Origin: Saprolegnia diclina VS20
Taxonomy: Eukaryota > Oomycota > Saprolegniomycetes > Saprolegniales > Saprolegniaceae
Direction of reading: 5' to 3'
Length of the DNA stretch: 47,301 nucleotides
Assembly: GCF_000281045.1 (NCBI RefSeq)
Contig: NW_008246077.1
Coordinates: forward strand, 225,468 to 272,768
Shown: one piece after another, positions 21,862 to 32,048 of the stretch
Layout of the letters: each line of letters starts with the position of its first letter
Numbering within the stretch: position 1 is the first letter of the stretch
Made by a program: the position numbers and the translations under genes
Notes under the pieces: model-generated
What the model saw: the letters and a program-made list of their open reading frames with translations, nothing else
Database searches by the model: none
Told to the model about the DNA's origin: nothing

Positions 21862-22894
21862 ATGGCAGCGCAAGGGACGAAGTGGGTCGCGACTTTGGTG
21901 CTCGTGATCCTGGGCTACCTTGTGTACAAGTACGTCCTCAAGGCGCCATCGATAACGGCGGTTCCAGCGGCGAAGAAGAAGGTCAAGAAGAAGAGGTTTG
22001 CCACTCCACGCCGAGTAGGCGCTCACGTTTTCCTACTAGTGGCAAGAAGAAAAAGACGACAACAAGCGACAGGTGCTATCTGCGGCATATTCTAGACGAC
22101 AGCTGAGCGTCGTATTGTAGCGGCCCTGCGGCGACTCCCTCAGAGAAGGAGGATTCGACACCCGAAGCGCCGTCTGCTGCACCACCAGCCACCACACAGC
22201 CCAGCGACGACGAGGAAATCTTGGATTCGTCATCCGACGACGAAGACGGTCTCTCGGCAGCGCAGATTCTGGCCCAGAAGCACTTTGGCGCGGCCGCGAT
22301 GTGCGGCGCGCAGCGCATGGCGCCTGCGCCCAAGCCAACGTTCCAGTTTGAAGAAGGTCAACGTGTCCTAGCCCAGTTCCAGAACCAACGCGAGTGGTTC
22401 AACGGTACAATTACCAAGGTGACATGCTAATTCTTGACGAGACCATCTAATCTAAAGCTAGGTGCAACGCGGCAACCTGTACACGGTGCAGTACGACGAC
22501 GGTGAGATTGAGACCAAGGTGCCGCTGGAGCGAATCCGCCTCACAAATGGTGAATCGCCATGGAGCGAAAACGATGGAGTCTCTTCGTCCGAGTCGGGTG
22601 ACGCAAAGGGCGAAGACGAGTGGGAAGTTGTGAAAGCACCAGCGAAGGTCAAGGGCCAACGCCTGCCACCACCCACTTCAGCTGAAGAAGCTGCCACGGG
22701 CATGACTAAAAAGCAGCGCGAGAGTCGTCGCCGAAAGGAGCGTTTGCGTGAGCAGAAGGAGCTGCTGCGAAGCGAGGCGCAGGTATGACTCTGACGGGAC
22801 GTGTTCTCTCAACAACGACTGATTGACGTAGGAGGGTGGCTTGCATGCGCGCTGGGGTGGCACCAAGAACAAGTGGACGGCACCTACCAAATAA
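21862..22894 (+). CDS. Membrane-anchored Tudor-domain protein
   Basis: Predicted 282 residues in five exons: 21862-21995, 22040-22072, 22121-22418, 22462-22782, 22832-22894; phases close exactly. Residues 7-27 are one hydrophobic segment (WVATLVLVILGYLVYKYVL) immediately followed by Lys-rich stretches (KKKVKKK, GKKKKTTT), a pattern typical of a type III/signal anchor with a cytosolic C terminus. A Ser/Asp/Glu-rich linker follows, then a Tudor/Agenet-like barrel at about 129-182 (FEEGQRVLAQF, EWFNGTITKV, NLYTVQYDDGEIETKVP). Tudor barrels of this type bind methylated Arg or Lys. The C-terminal part is a charged helix (KKQRESRRRKERLREQKE) and ends in HARWGGTKNKW. The combination of a membrane anchor and a Tudor domain is unusual; binding partner and membrane are unknown. 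Confidence 0.87.
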
Positions 22895-24255
22895 TCGTTA
22901 TCGTTCCGGTGCTCAAATATCACGATAATTATCATGGAACAAACTCCGATGGCCTGCAGCTTCTCAGACTTACGGTTGTTGTTGAGTTTGCCGTCAATGA
23001 TGGAGGCAAATGTGCTCTTACGCTCTCAACCAACGGGGCACCCGCTTGGGCGTCGGTTTAGTCCAGTTTTTCCAACCTCGAAGTATCCTACGGCATGGGC
23101 ATAAGTACACCATCACAAAGTGATGAATTCACTTCCCAGCAATTGTGAGGCTGGTCAAGGGGTGGTGTCAAATTTCGTCGAGTGACTGGACACGCGAGGG
23201 GTAGGCGAAGCCACTAGATCTAAACAGCGCAAAAAATACGTGGGGCAATTGCGTGTACTGGCGTATAGTACGTACAACTATGTACGGTAGTTGTACTGGT
23301 AGTCGCCAGACATTTTTCGCAAATGGACATGTCAATCATTCACCCGTGCCTCGTGTCAAGCAACCCTTCTATACTGCAACCGTATTTTCGCACAACCTTG
23401 CGTGACTTTACAGCTGACTTTACGCAGCGCCATCAACCGAATGGTGTAGATCCCATTGCATTGTCCAGCATCTTTTGCAGGAATGCCGTATGTAAAATGC
23501 TGCAGCGACTGCTCCGAGACACTTCAGCACCAATAGCAGCTATTATATGGCACTGGTCGCGAGTAAACCCGCCCTCAAATCCATAGAGTCCAAACCATAC
23601 TCTGGCAACGAAAGCGATGTACTCGCACCATCTTTGCATATCGGCGCGGGGCGCAGTTGGATTGGAAGAAGGGAGATCGAACGCTGTCGACCGCCTGCTC
23701 GTTTGGAAACGCGCAAGCTATCAAGTTTGGGTCAATACACAACCGACAACGACGCACGATGGAAACCAAAGAGTTGTAGTATCTTGTAAAGGCACTGGCA
23801 ACGTTGTTGGTGCGAATCTTTGTCGCACCGATCGCGCGTTGGCACACATGTCAAGTGACAAGGCATCGTCGCGGCAAACGCAAACAGTCTCAGCGAGTCG
23901 CTTTGGCTTCGATATTAACGGTTGTACGCTCCATGCTGCTCAACCAATCTCAGCGGCACTTCTAGCTGCGCTATCGCTTTTCGCCGTCGCATGTGTCCAC
24001 GGGGAAGCCAAGAGCAATTTCATGGATAAACACACCCAACTGACGCGGGTTGGGTTTTCCACTTGACGTATGCTGGTCGTTCAATAAAGCACCTCGGCAA
24101 TACGTAACCTTTGCATCGTTTAGGAGGGTTGTGGCTTGGATTTGTGACGTCAATCGCACGACCTGGCCGCGGATGTGGCTCTAAGGTGTGTGAAAAACTC
24201 GGGCGCTGTCGACCGCACGTGAAAAATCACCTGGCGATCTTGCCGATCCGGTTCC
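22895..24255. other. Gene-poor region with imperfect inverted repeat
   Basis: About 1.4 kb. Overlapping open frames on both strands at 23430-24070 have no identifiable domain and do not splice into anything recognisable; they may be remains of a mobile element or chance. An interrupted palindrome lies at 23258-23309. Confidence 0.4.
23258..23309. repeat. Interrupted palindrome (two nested inverted repeats)
   Basis: Outer arms CTGGCG (23258-23263) and CGCCAG (23304-23309) enclose inner arms GTACAACTA (23272-23280) and TAGTTGTAC (23288-23296). The sequence folds into a stem with one internal loop. Possibly a decayed miniature element or a protein-binding site. Confidence 0.7.
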
Positions 24256-25494
24256 ATGTATCCGGAAGATGCGTGGCCAAGTAACGCGACCGCGCAGGTG
24301 TCACAGTCTGCGAATCGCGATATGCCTCGCGCATCAAGCAGCGCGACGACGCTGCCGTCGCCCATGGATATGTCGGCCGAAAGCGCCCGTATCAGCGCGC
24401 TCGTCTCGACAGGCATCCTCGACACCGTGCCCGAGCCAACCTTTGATGCTATTTGCGAAGCCGCCGCCCGTGCGTATCACTGCCCGATGGCCGCTGTCAC
24501 ATTCATCGACAACACGAGGCAGTGGTTCAAAGCGGCGAGAGGACTCTCGCGTGAGTACTTTTTGAGCTCTGAGAGTCTCTGCAGCACGGTCGTGGTGTCG
24601 GCCACACCACTGACCGTCTTGAACGCGACCAAGGATCCTCGTTTTCGAGCCCACCCACTCGTTGTTGCCACGCCACGCGTGCGCTTCTTTGCAAGCGCGC
24701 CCATTCTCTTACCTGGCACGTCGGTCGTACTCGGCACGGTCATCGTCCTCGACACGAAGGCACACTCGAAGGCACTGTCCACAGAGCGCCTCATTGCGCT
24801 CGCCGCCGCCGCTGGTCGCCTCGTCGTCACTGAGCCGTGTGGCGGGCGCAAAAAGCTGCATCAGAACGCGTTTTACTTTCCAACAAAAGACGGGTTTGCG
24901 GCCGCGAGGTCAGTCGGGCCACCAACGGACCCGTCCGACTCAATTAACTGGTGCGCATCGAGCCGGCTACGATACGTACGGCGGCGCGACTTTCAGCGCA
25001 TTGACTTGAAGCCTCGTGGCCCCATCGCGTTTGACGCGCCCATTTGCTCGGCAAGCTTGATTGACGAGGACTGCCAGCGCTTTATTGTCCACGGGAAGCG
25101 CGTTCGCGTGCACCGAAGAGACGCCCTGGACGCGCACGTTGTCCGCACCAAGGTTGCCGTCTGGGTCAACGACACAACATTGGACCCTCGGTTTCGCGAC
25201 CACCCGTGGGTTCAAGGCGCGACGTCAAGTCCGTTCCGACGGCCGATCAGGTTCTACGCGTGTCTCCCCATCTACTTCAAGAACGAGCTCCTCGGGACAT
25301 ACTTTGCGATGGACTTTGTACCGCGCTACAACGCGTCGTTCGAAGACTGGAAGGCACTCAACAACGATGCCTACCCCCACGCAAGCGCGATTGAAGTCGA
25401 GATGGCCCTCACGACACCACTTGTCTGCATACCCTGTGCATGGGTCACCGACCTCGTGCACTGGTGGAAGTGGCGCCATGCTTCCGACGCATAA
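24256..25494 (+). CDS. Tandem GAF-domain protein
   Basis: Intronless, 412 residues. Residues about 46-190 form a GAF domain of the type found before sensor modules: ISALVSTGILDT, FDAICEAAARAY, AAVTFIDNTRQWFKA, SLCSTVVVSATPLTV, DPRFRAHPLV, FFASAPILL and VVLGTVIVLDT. A second, degenerate GAF copy spans about 225-390 and repeats the same landmarks (ICSASLIDEDCQRF, VVRTKVAVWVNDTTLDPRF, IRFYACLPIYF, LLGTYFAMDF). GAF domains bind small ligands such as cyclic nucleotides or tetrapyrroles, or serve as dimerisation folds. No kinase, cyclase or phosphodiesterase domain is attached, so the output is unknown. Stand-alone tandem GAF proteins are common in oomycetes. An in-frame ATG at 24322 is an alternative start. 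Confidence 0.9.
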   Translation: MYPEDAWPSNATAQVSQSANRDMPRASSSATTLPSPMDMSAESARISALVSTGILDTVPEPTFDAICEAAARAYHCPMAAVTFIDNTRQWFKAARGLSREYFLSSESLCSTVVVSATPLTVLNATKDPRFRAHPLVVATPRVRFFASAPILLPGTSVVLGTVIVLDTKAHSKALSTERLIALAAAAGRLVVTEPCGGRKKLHQNAFYFPTKDGFAAARSVGPPTDPSDSINWCASSRLRYVRRRDFQRIDLKPRGPIAFDAPICSASLIDEDCQRFIVHGKRVRVHRRDALDAHVVRTKVAVWVNDTTLDPRFRDHPWVQGATSSPFRRPIRFYACLPIYFKNELLGTYFAMDFVPRYNASFEDWKALNNDAYPHASAIEVEMALTTPLVCIPCAWVTDLVHWWKWRHASDA

Positions 25495-26193
25495 CATTTC
25501 AAAACATATTCAGTCGACACTAAAATAGAAAATGAACAATGGTTGGTGGTGTTGATGCTGCGTTGGTGGCCGCATAGTGTACATACCGGTACTTGTATGG
25601 CAAAGACCAAGGTCAACGACACAGTAAACCCTAACCGCTGAGTAATCCGCCCCAAAGCGCAACCGGTACAAACATGTATGTGGGGGGCCAGCCGTCGCGG
25701 GAGGGCAAAAGTCGTAGAGTAATACCGACGCAAATCTTTGACGTAACCACTTCGTCACGATTTATTTTAGTTATGCGCTGTCAGGTGTCCGCAGGTTTGC
25801 TTGCACTTGTCTCCTTTTGTCATTTCTCAAGAACTCGTTCGTCGCAGAAGAGCTGGATATGCTGTCTGAGTACAACGGGACCAACGCAGAAAGGATTAGG
25901 ATCGACGCATCGATGACGACGGTGGAACTGGTGCCACTACGAAACCGTTACTGCTCCCGGAAGAATGACGCGATAGCGACAACTCGATTCCGTTCGGTGG
26001 TGTCGGAAGCGAGTGCCAAAATGTAGCTCGCTCGTCGAGTCACTTCACCCTCGAAGACGGCATTTCCAACATGTAAGCGTCCGATTCTTTCACTTGATGT
26101 GGGGGCGGAGTCAAGTCTGCGTCGAGATATCGCCGTATTTCAGAATTTAATCGTGCATGGTTCGACTTTCTGAGAGCTAAAGCACTAGAATTG
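25495..26193. other. Intergenic region
   Basis: About 700 bp between the stop codons of the convergent GAF and ribonucleotide reductase genes. No supported gene. The frame 25817-26026 is short and featureless. Confidence 0.5.
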
Positions 26194-28815
26194 TTAATGT
26201 TGTTGCGGCTGGAGATCGCAGCTTGGGGCGTCGCAGAAGCGATCGGGCCCCTCTGAGGGCTTGTCGATGCCTCGAATATTCTTGAACGAAAGTGGCTCCA
26301 ATGTGGCCACCAAGGCTTCATACTGGGCCTTTGAGATCGCTTCGTAAGGCATTTGGGCATACGCGCCGCTCGGCAGCTGCGGGAGCAAACTCACGCCCTT
26401 GAGTTGGTACTGGAAGAAGTTGAGCGCGTGCGCCAGCGCCGGGCCCTCGCGCTGTGGCTCGAACGTGATTGTGCAGCTCACCTGGTTGTCCGCCCAGTAG
26501 CGTTGCAAGAAAGCGGCTAGGGACAACTGCTCCCACGCCGAGACCTCCGATAGCGTGCGGATGTTTTCGCCAGCGTCGATTGGAAACGAGACGACAACCG
26601 TGGTTTTGGGGGCCTCAACTGCCGGCTCGACGTGGTACCTAATGCATCACACAATTGGCTTCAAGGATACGGCACCGCGTCGTGTACCCCGCTGCTTGAA
26701 GTGCCGACACGAGTGGCGACGACCCATCGAGGCGCACTCGTCGCACATAGAATCGACTCTCTGGATAGTGCATGCCCGGTGTTGCGCCTGCTAGGAGACT
26801 CACGGTGCCACTGGGCTTAATACTTGTCGTCTTGATCGAGCGTGGGATGACTAGAGCGTCCGAGAACTGCTTGTCGTAGGCCTGAATGGCCTCGTAACCT
26901 TCATTGCACCACGTTTGTAGCTCATGCAGCCCACTACAACATCACATATAGTGCCCGTGGACGCGTCGTTGGTGTACCGATGCGAGAGGAACTGCGCGAC
27001 GCCACTCATGCTGCAGCCGATGCGCCGGTTTCGCAGCATGACACGGTTCGTGGCTGGCCAGTGTGTTTGGCCCAGCGTGACAGTCTTGGCGTAGAGGTAT
27101 GCGTAGCTAAAATGGTCGGTTGCACGTCATCCTATCGTCACACGCAGCTCTACCGAAGGGTCTTCTTGAAATCGTCGAGAGACGCGTGCTTGGCTGGAAA
27201 AGTTTCGACGAGGCAACACAGCTCGTACGACTCGAGTGTTTGCTCCAAGCATGGATTGCCGCCTTTCGCGCGCGCGTCCTTGTTGTTCGGCGGATCAACC
27301 ATGCGGCCTACGGCAGTTCGCACCAGTCTCTAGGGCAAGTAGCACTACCATATCGCTGCATGTTGTCGAGCCACGCAAAGCCTGGCTCTCCGTTCCTATC
27401 GTCACACACTGAGTGTGTCTCCTCGCGAGACGAACATGTTTTACTGGACGATGTGGTGACAAATCGGCGTGTAGTCCATGCCCAGCGAGGCAAACACCGA
27501 GTTGTTGGACGTCCAGCCGTACGCGGCGCGGTCTGGGTTGACCGTGTAGTCCTTTAGAGCAATGTACTCCTCATCCAGAGGGTCACCAAAGGCGATTTCC
27601 GCCGTCCGCCGCACGTTACCCGAGACAACACAAACGCCAATATGGTTCATGAGGTCGACGATGGCCCGCACCTACGCAGCCCATGTTTAACCTATGTATC
27701 ATCACCGGAACGTACGGTCAAGGCATGTCCGACAAGCGGCTCCAGCGTGTTTCGGAGGTACTCATGGAGCGCCTGCAGCGAGGCAGGACCCGAACTCACG
27801 CCGCCAAACCCACGGATCGGTGCGCCAGCGGGTCGAATGAGCGAGTAATCAAACGCGGGCGCCGGCCCTTTCAGCAAGTAGGCCTCAAGCAGCAACTGCA
27901 CCGAAGCAACCCACCTAGTACGAAATCAATGAATGCACATCATATTCTCGATGCAACGAACCCCTCCCGGGAGTCGGGCACGACAAATGGCTCGTTGCTA
28001 GCAGGCAATGGACGATGGACGTGTAAGGTGCCGGCGCCTTTCGTGTCAAAGCCAACGCCAACACCGAGCATTGCAGCGTCCATGAGGAAGCAAAACGGCT
28101 CGGCAGGCGACGGCCGCGTTGCCATGTCTTCGGTCGAGACAAAAGCGCAGTTATTGAGGGCGGCAAAGAGACCACGCTCGTCCGTGATCGGAGATCCCAT
28201 GGCCCAGAGCCCGCGACCCGGGGGTAAGAACTGCATCTTGAAGATGCGTCTGTACATTTCGCATGCCGATGCGTTGGCCCTCGCTTCGTCCCAGCCCAGG
28301 CTGCGTTCGAGAAACCATCGCTTTTGCATGCTGTATGTTCCGTTCACGACCCGTGCCACGGTCTCGTACCTAGTGACTTTGATTACTTGAGCTACGAGAA
28401 GCTTGCGCGTACCATTGCTCCTTGGTGCCATCGATCTTCTCGCGCGAGTATGTGCGCATGTAGACGAGCTCGCCGAGGCCGTTGAAGCCGAACGGCGGTG
28501 GGTCATCGCGAAAGGATGCAACAAATCTAACACACGCGGCTGTAATTCCAGCATCGATCCGGGTTCCTACTTGTCCGAGAGGCGGAACTTGGTATCGATA
28601 GTCGCACGAGCGTTGAGAATGCCAGAGGTTTTGCCACTACTAGGGCTTGCCAAGTCCAGGCCGCGACCACGATAAGCCGAGGCGTGGAAAGAAGGTGCAC
28701 TGATCTGGCTGTCTGCAAGACGTACGGCGGCCAACGCCAGGAGGCCTCTACGTGCAGTCGATAACCCGCTTACGGGCGAGCGACCACCAAGACCCCCTGT
28801 GATGGATCGTCGCAT
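26194..28815 (-). CDS. nrdJ: Class II (adenosylcobalamin-dependent) ribonucleotide reductase
   Basis: Predicted 737 residues in ten exons: 28815-28571, 28526-28413, 28369-27962, 27914-27716, 27671-27445, 27395-27349, 27307-27154, 27106-26978, 26933-26688, 26638-26194. All phases close. It makes deoxyribonucleotides using coenzyme B12 to generate the thiyl radical. Catalytic landmarks match the monomeric Lactobacillus-type enzyme: LNNC194[49 protein letters not shown]433LE435 with C444 eleven residues later, [26 protein letters not shown], and a C-terminal C725-x4-C730 pair that would re-reduce the active site. About 70 Arg/Ala/Ser-rich residues precede the first conserved block (FRLSDKF), longer than the bacterial N terminus; they could be an organelle-targeting extension. 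The gene is divergent from G6PD. Confidence 0.95.
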
Positions 28816-29547
28816 CGTTCCCGATGGCAGATGAAGATCTCAGCCTCGCTGCTCGCGATTCGTTGAAATGTGACCAATCATGTGTCGTAAGCATATTTTG
28901 TTGCATTTCGACCAATGACGGGATGGTGAGCGATCCAAACCACGTCTTGGAGAGCGCTGACGATCAATTAATTGTGTGAGAAGTTGCGCACTTGTCAAAG
29001 CGATAGCCAAACTTTAGAATATTCGGTGCAAGCAGCTCAACGTTGCCACCCACGAGCCACCACAGTCTTGAAGCAGGCTCATGAAGTAGAGAATCCTTGC
29101 TTCAATACGGCAACTTCTAGCGAGAACTCCACGCAGCCTTCGTGCCCCGTCAAATCAGTTGACCTAACTAGAGCCCATCTCGCTCGTTTGTTGCCAACCT
29201 TCTCTCACAGCCGCCGAGGTACTACTGGCTGGGCCCACGCCATGCCCACGCGCTGCCACGTGGGGTGTTGGTTGCGTCATCATTGGATGCGGCACTGCGT
29301 CACCTTGCTTGGGCCGCCACCCGATCGTGCTGTGTTGATGCATCAGAGGCGCGTGGCAGCCTCGCTGAAGGGATACGTCGCGAGTCGTGCCTCGCAGCCG
29401 AGTAGCGTGCCTTGCAGCCTGCCACGACTGTTTTTGGTCTCTCCAAAACTCTGTAAATGGATTAAACGAGCAATCCGATTTCAAAGGTGATTAGAAATCC
29501 AGCGACGCATTCTTGGATATTCGCAAGGAGACGCAAGCAGCTGGGCC
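28816..29547. promoter_or_regulatory. Divergent upstream region, ribonucleotide reductase / G6PD
   Basis: 732 bp between the two start codons. Two CCAAT-type elements (GACCAATCA at about 28872 and GACCAATGA at about 28909) lie close to the reductase gene, and an inverted CATTGG at about 29282 lies nearer to G6PD. No supported coding frame. Shared regulation of the two genes is possible but not shown. Confidence 0.5.
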
Positions 29548-31154
29548 ATGGCGTCGTACATGAAGGAGTCGCTGTGTATCTTCGTCCTCGGCGCGTCCGG
29601 CGACCTTGCCAAGAAGAAGGTAGATGATACTCCCAGACGCCGCAAGGAGCATGAACTCATGCATGGCGATCCTAGACGTACCCTTCGCTCCTTGAGCTCT
29701 ACCTCCATGACCACCTTCCCAAGCACACGATCATCGTCGGGTACGCGCGCAGCGAGAAGACAGACGCCGAGTTTCGAGCATCCATCGACAGCTACCTCAA
29801 GACCGACGACAAGAACAAGAAGCAGCAGTTCCTCAACATGTGCGTCTACCGCCACGGCGGGTACGACTCGATCAAGCAGATGCGCGCCGTGAGCCAAGAG
29901 ATGGTCGTGCTCGAACAGGAGACGGGACTCTCGGTGCAGAACCGCCTCTTCTACTTCGCGATCCCGCCCAATGTCTTCATCCCGACCGGGCGCACGGTCA
30001 AGGAGGCGGCGTATTCGACCCGCGGCTGGAACCGCGTCGTCGTCGAGAAGCCGTTCGGGCACGACCTGCCTTCCTTCAACGAGATGTCGCTGGGCATGAA
30101 CGCCATCTTCCCGGAAGAAGAGATCTACCGCATCGACCACTACCTTGGGAAGGAAATGGTTCAGAACCTCCTCGTGCTACGTTTCGCCAACGTCAACTTT
30201 GAGCCCGTCTGGAACAGCCACCACATCTCGAGCGTCGTGATCACGTTCAAGGAAGACATTGGGACCCAGGGCCGCGGTGGGTACTTTGACTCGTACGGCA
30301 TCATCCGCGACGTGATGCAGAACCACTTGCTGCAAGTGCTCTCGCTTGTCGCGATGGAGCCACCCGTGCGCTGCGCCGGGGACAACTTTGCCGACCACGT
30401 TCGCGACGAAAAGGTCAAGCTCCTTCGCTGCATCGAGCCAATCACGCTTGACGACACGGTGCTCGGTCAATACCTTGGGAATGAGACCGAAGAAGGGTAC
30501 CTCGAGGACAAGACGGTGCCTCAAGGCTCGGTCACGCCCACGTTTGCGACCACGGTCCTCCGCATCAAGAACACGCGGTGGGACGGTGTCCCGTTTATCA
30601 TGAAGGCGGGCAAGGCACTGAACGAACGCAAGGCTGAGGTCCGGATCCAGTTCAAGCCCGCGCCCGGCGCATCGCACATGTTTCCCAACATTGATATTCC
30701 TCGCAACGAACTCGTCCTGCGCCTGCAGCCGCAGGAGGCCATGTATATGAAGACGAACGTCAAGTCACCTGGACTCAACACCGTCGCCGTTTCGAGCGAG
30801 CTGGACCTTACGTACCACGAACGGTATCTCCCAATTATATACTACACAGATGCTATAAGGCCAACCGTACGTAGGTACGCTGACACTCACATGCCCGAAG
30901 CATACACGCGGCTGATCCTGGACGTGCTTGACGGCAAACAAGCTGCGTTTGTCCGAGACGACGAGCTTCGCGCTGCGTGGGAAATTTTCACACCGCTTCT
31001 GCACAAGATCGAAGAAGAGAAGATCAAGCCGTTGCCGTATGCCTTTGGGTCCCGTGGGCCTCCGGAGAGCGATGCTCTCGTCGAGAAGAACGGGTTTGTG
31101 TACCACCAGGGCGAGTACTCGTGGGCCAAGTCCCGGTCGGCATCCAACTTGTAG
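29548..31154 (+). CDS. G6PD: Glucose-6-phosphate 1-dehydrogenase
   Basis: Predicted 499 residues in three exons: 29548-29619, 29676-30823, 30875-31154. It oxidises glucose-6-phosphate to 6-phosphogluconolactone and makes NADPH, the entry step of the oxidative pentose phosphate pathway in the cytosol. The NADP-binding motif GASGDLAKKK lies at 15-24, the substrate motif RIDHYLGKE near 176-184, with EKPFGHD just upstream; family blocks VVITFKEDIGTQGRGGYFD, GIIRDVMQNHLLQ, RWDGVPF and AGKALNERKAE follow. Intron 2 (30824-30874, 51 bp) is a multiple of three and has no in-frame stop; retaining it would insert 17 residues between YHER and Y, where the family has none, so I treat it as an intron. No peroxisomal or plastid signal is visible. 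Confidence 0.96.
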
Positions 31155-31266
31155 TCGGCGATCATTTGTATAGAAGAAGACCAAAAATGTATCAAGTGCG
31201 TGGATTCATGGTTGAATGGAGGGAGACAAGTAGGAGAAGAAAGATAGTAGTAGTGTAGGGAGTCGT

Positions 31267-31928
31267 CTAGAGCAAAAACACTTGTGGGATCGCCGCCGGT
31301 GCGGGCCGCTTTCCAGCCCTCACTGCGTCATCTTCTGCCCCTTGGTTGTTGCTCTCCATGAGATTGAGTGGGACGGTGCTACATGCAAGCAAGCATGTGA
31401 CCGCTATTGTTGGATGCACACAGACTGGGATCAGTTGTACCTCACTTGGCGCGGCTTGGTATTGTACTCGTCTTGGAGCCTCGCTTTGGCCGATGCGTCG
31501 ATTCCTCGGGTCGGATGCGGAATATACTGCGGTTCGAAGCGGTTGAGCTTCTCCTGCTCCTCGTGGATCACTGCCAGCGGCTTCTTGCTTGCGCGGCCGC
31601 GCACGGCCACAGTCTCGCGGTCCATCAAGATGGTCGACGGCGACGCGCGGACAAACTGGGGCGGGCGCTTCACGCTGCTTTGACGCGCCGCAGCCTTGTC
31701 CATGGGCGTGTGGTCGTACGCTGTCGCCTGTGCGAGCTACGAAGAAGGTGGTCTCAGGCCTGTCTTCTTCGTGGCGCAGAGCACCTTTTGCCGCAGCATC
31801 TCCATCTCTTGGTTGTTGAGCCGGCCTTTGACGCCGAGCTCCAGCGGAGGTGCGGGCGACGCATGGCGCCGACGGACGTCCTCGGCGTAGACCGCCTCGA
31901 AGCTGCGCGAGAACTTGGGCGGAGGCAT
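31267..31928 (-). CDS. Small basic protein of unknown function
   Basis: Predicted 183 residues in three exons: 31928-31785, 31736-31441, 31378-31267; introns of 48 and 62 bp, phases consistent. The product is charged, rich in Arg, Lys, Ala and Pro, with no membrane segment. Short stretches such as MPPPKFSRSFEAVY, NNQEMEMLRQKLAQA, PPQFVRASPSTILMDRETV and IDASAKARLQDEY look like conserved protein sequence rather than noise, but I do not recognise the family. It is head-to-head with the kinesin-like gene, with 120 bp between start codons. The last exon rests on one splice choice; ending four codons into the intron is the alternative. Confidence 0.7.
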
Positions 31929-32048
31929 CGCGTTGTAATTTTAGCAGCTCGTTACAGCGCCAAGATCCAACGTGGGTTTTGACCAATCAGCACACATCAC
32001 ACTATTTTCAACCAATCAGCGCGTTCGACACCAAAGATACCGCTTGGA
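31929..32048. promoter_or_regulatory. 120-bp bidirectional promoter with two CCAAT boxes
   Basis: The only DNA between two divergent start codons. Two identical ACCAATCAG boxes lie at 31982-31990 and 32011-32019, 29 bp apart and in the same orientation. CCAAT is the NF-Y binding core. The tight spacing suggests co-expression of both genes. Confidence 0.65.
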
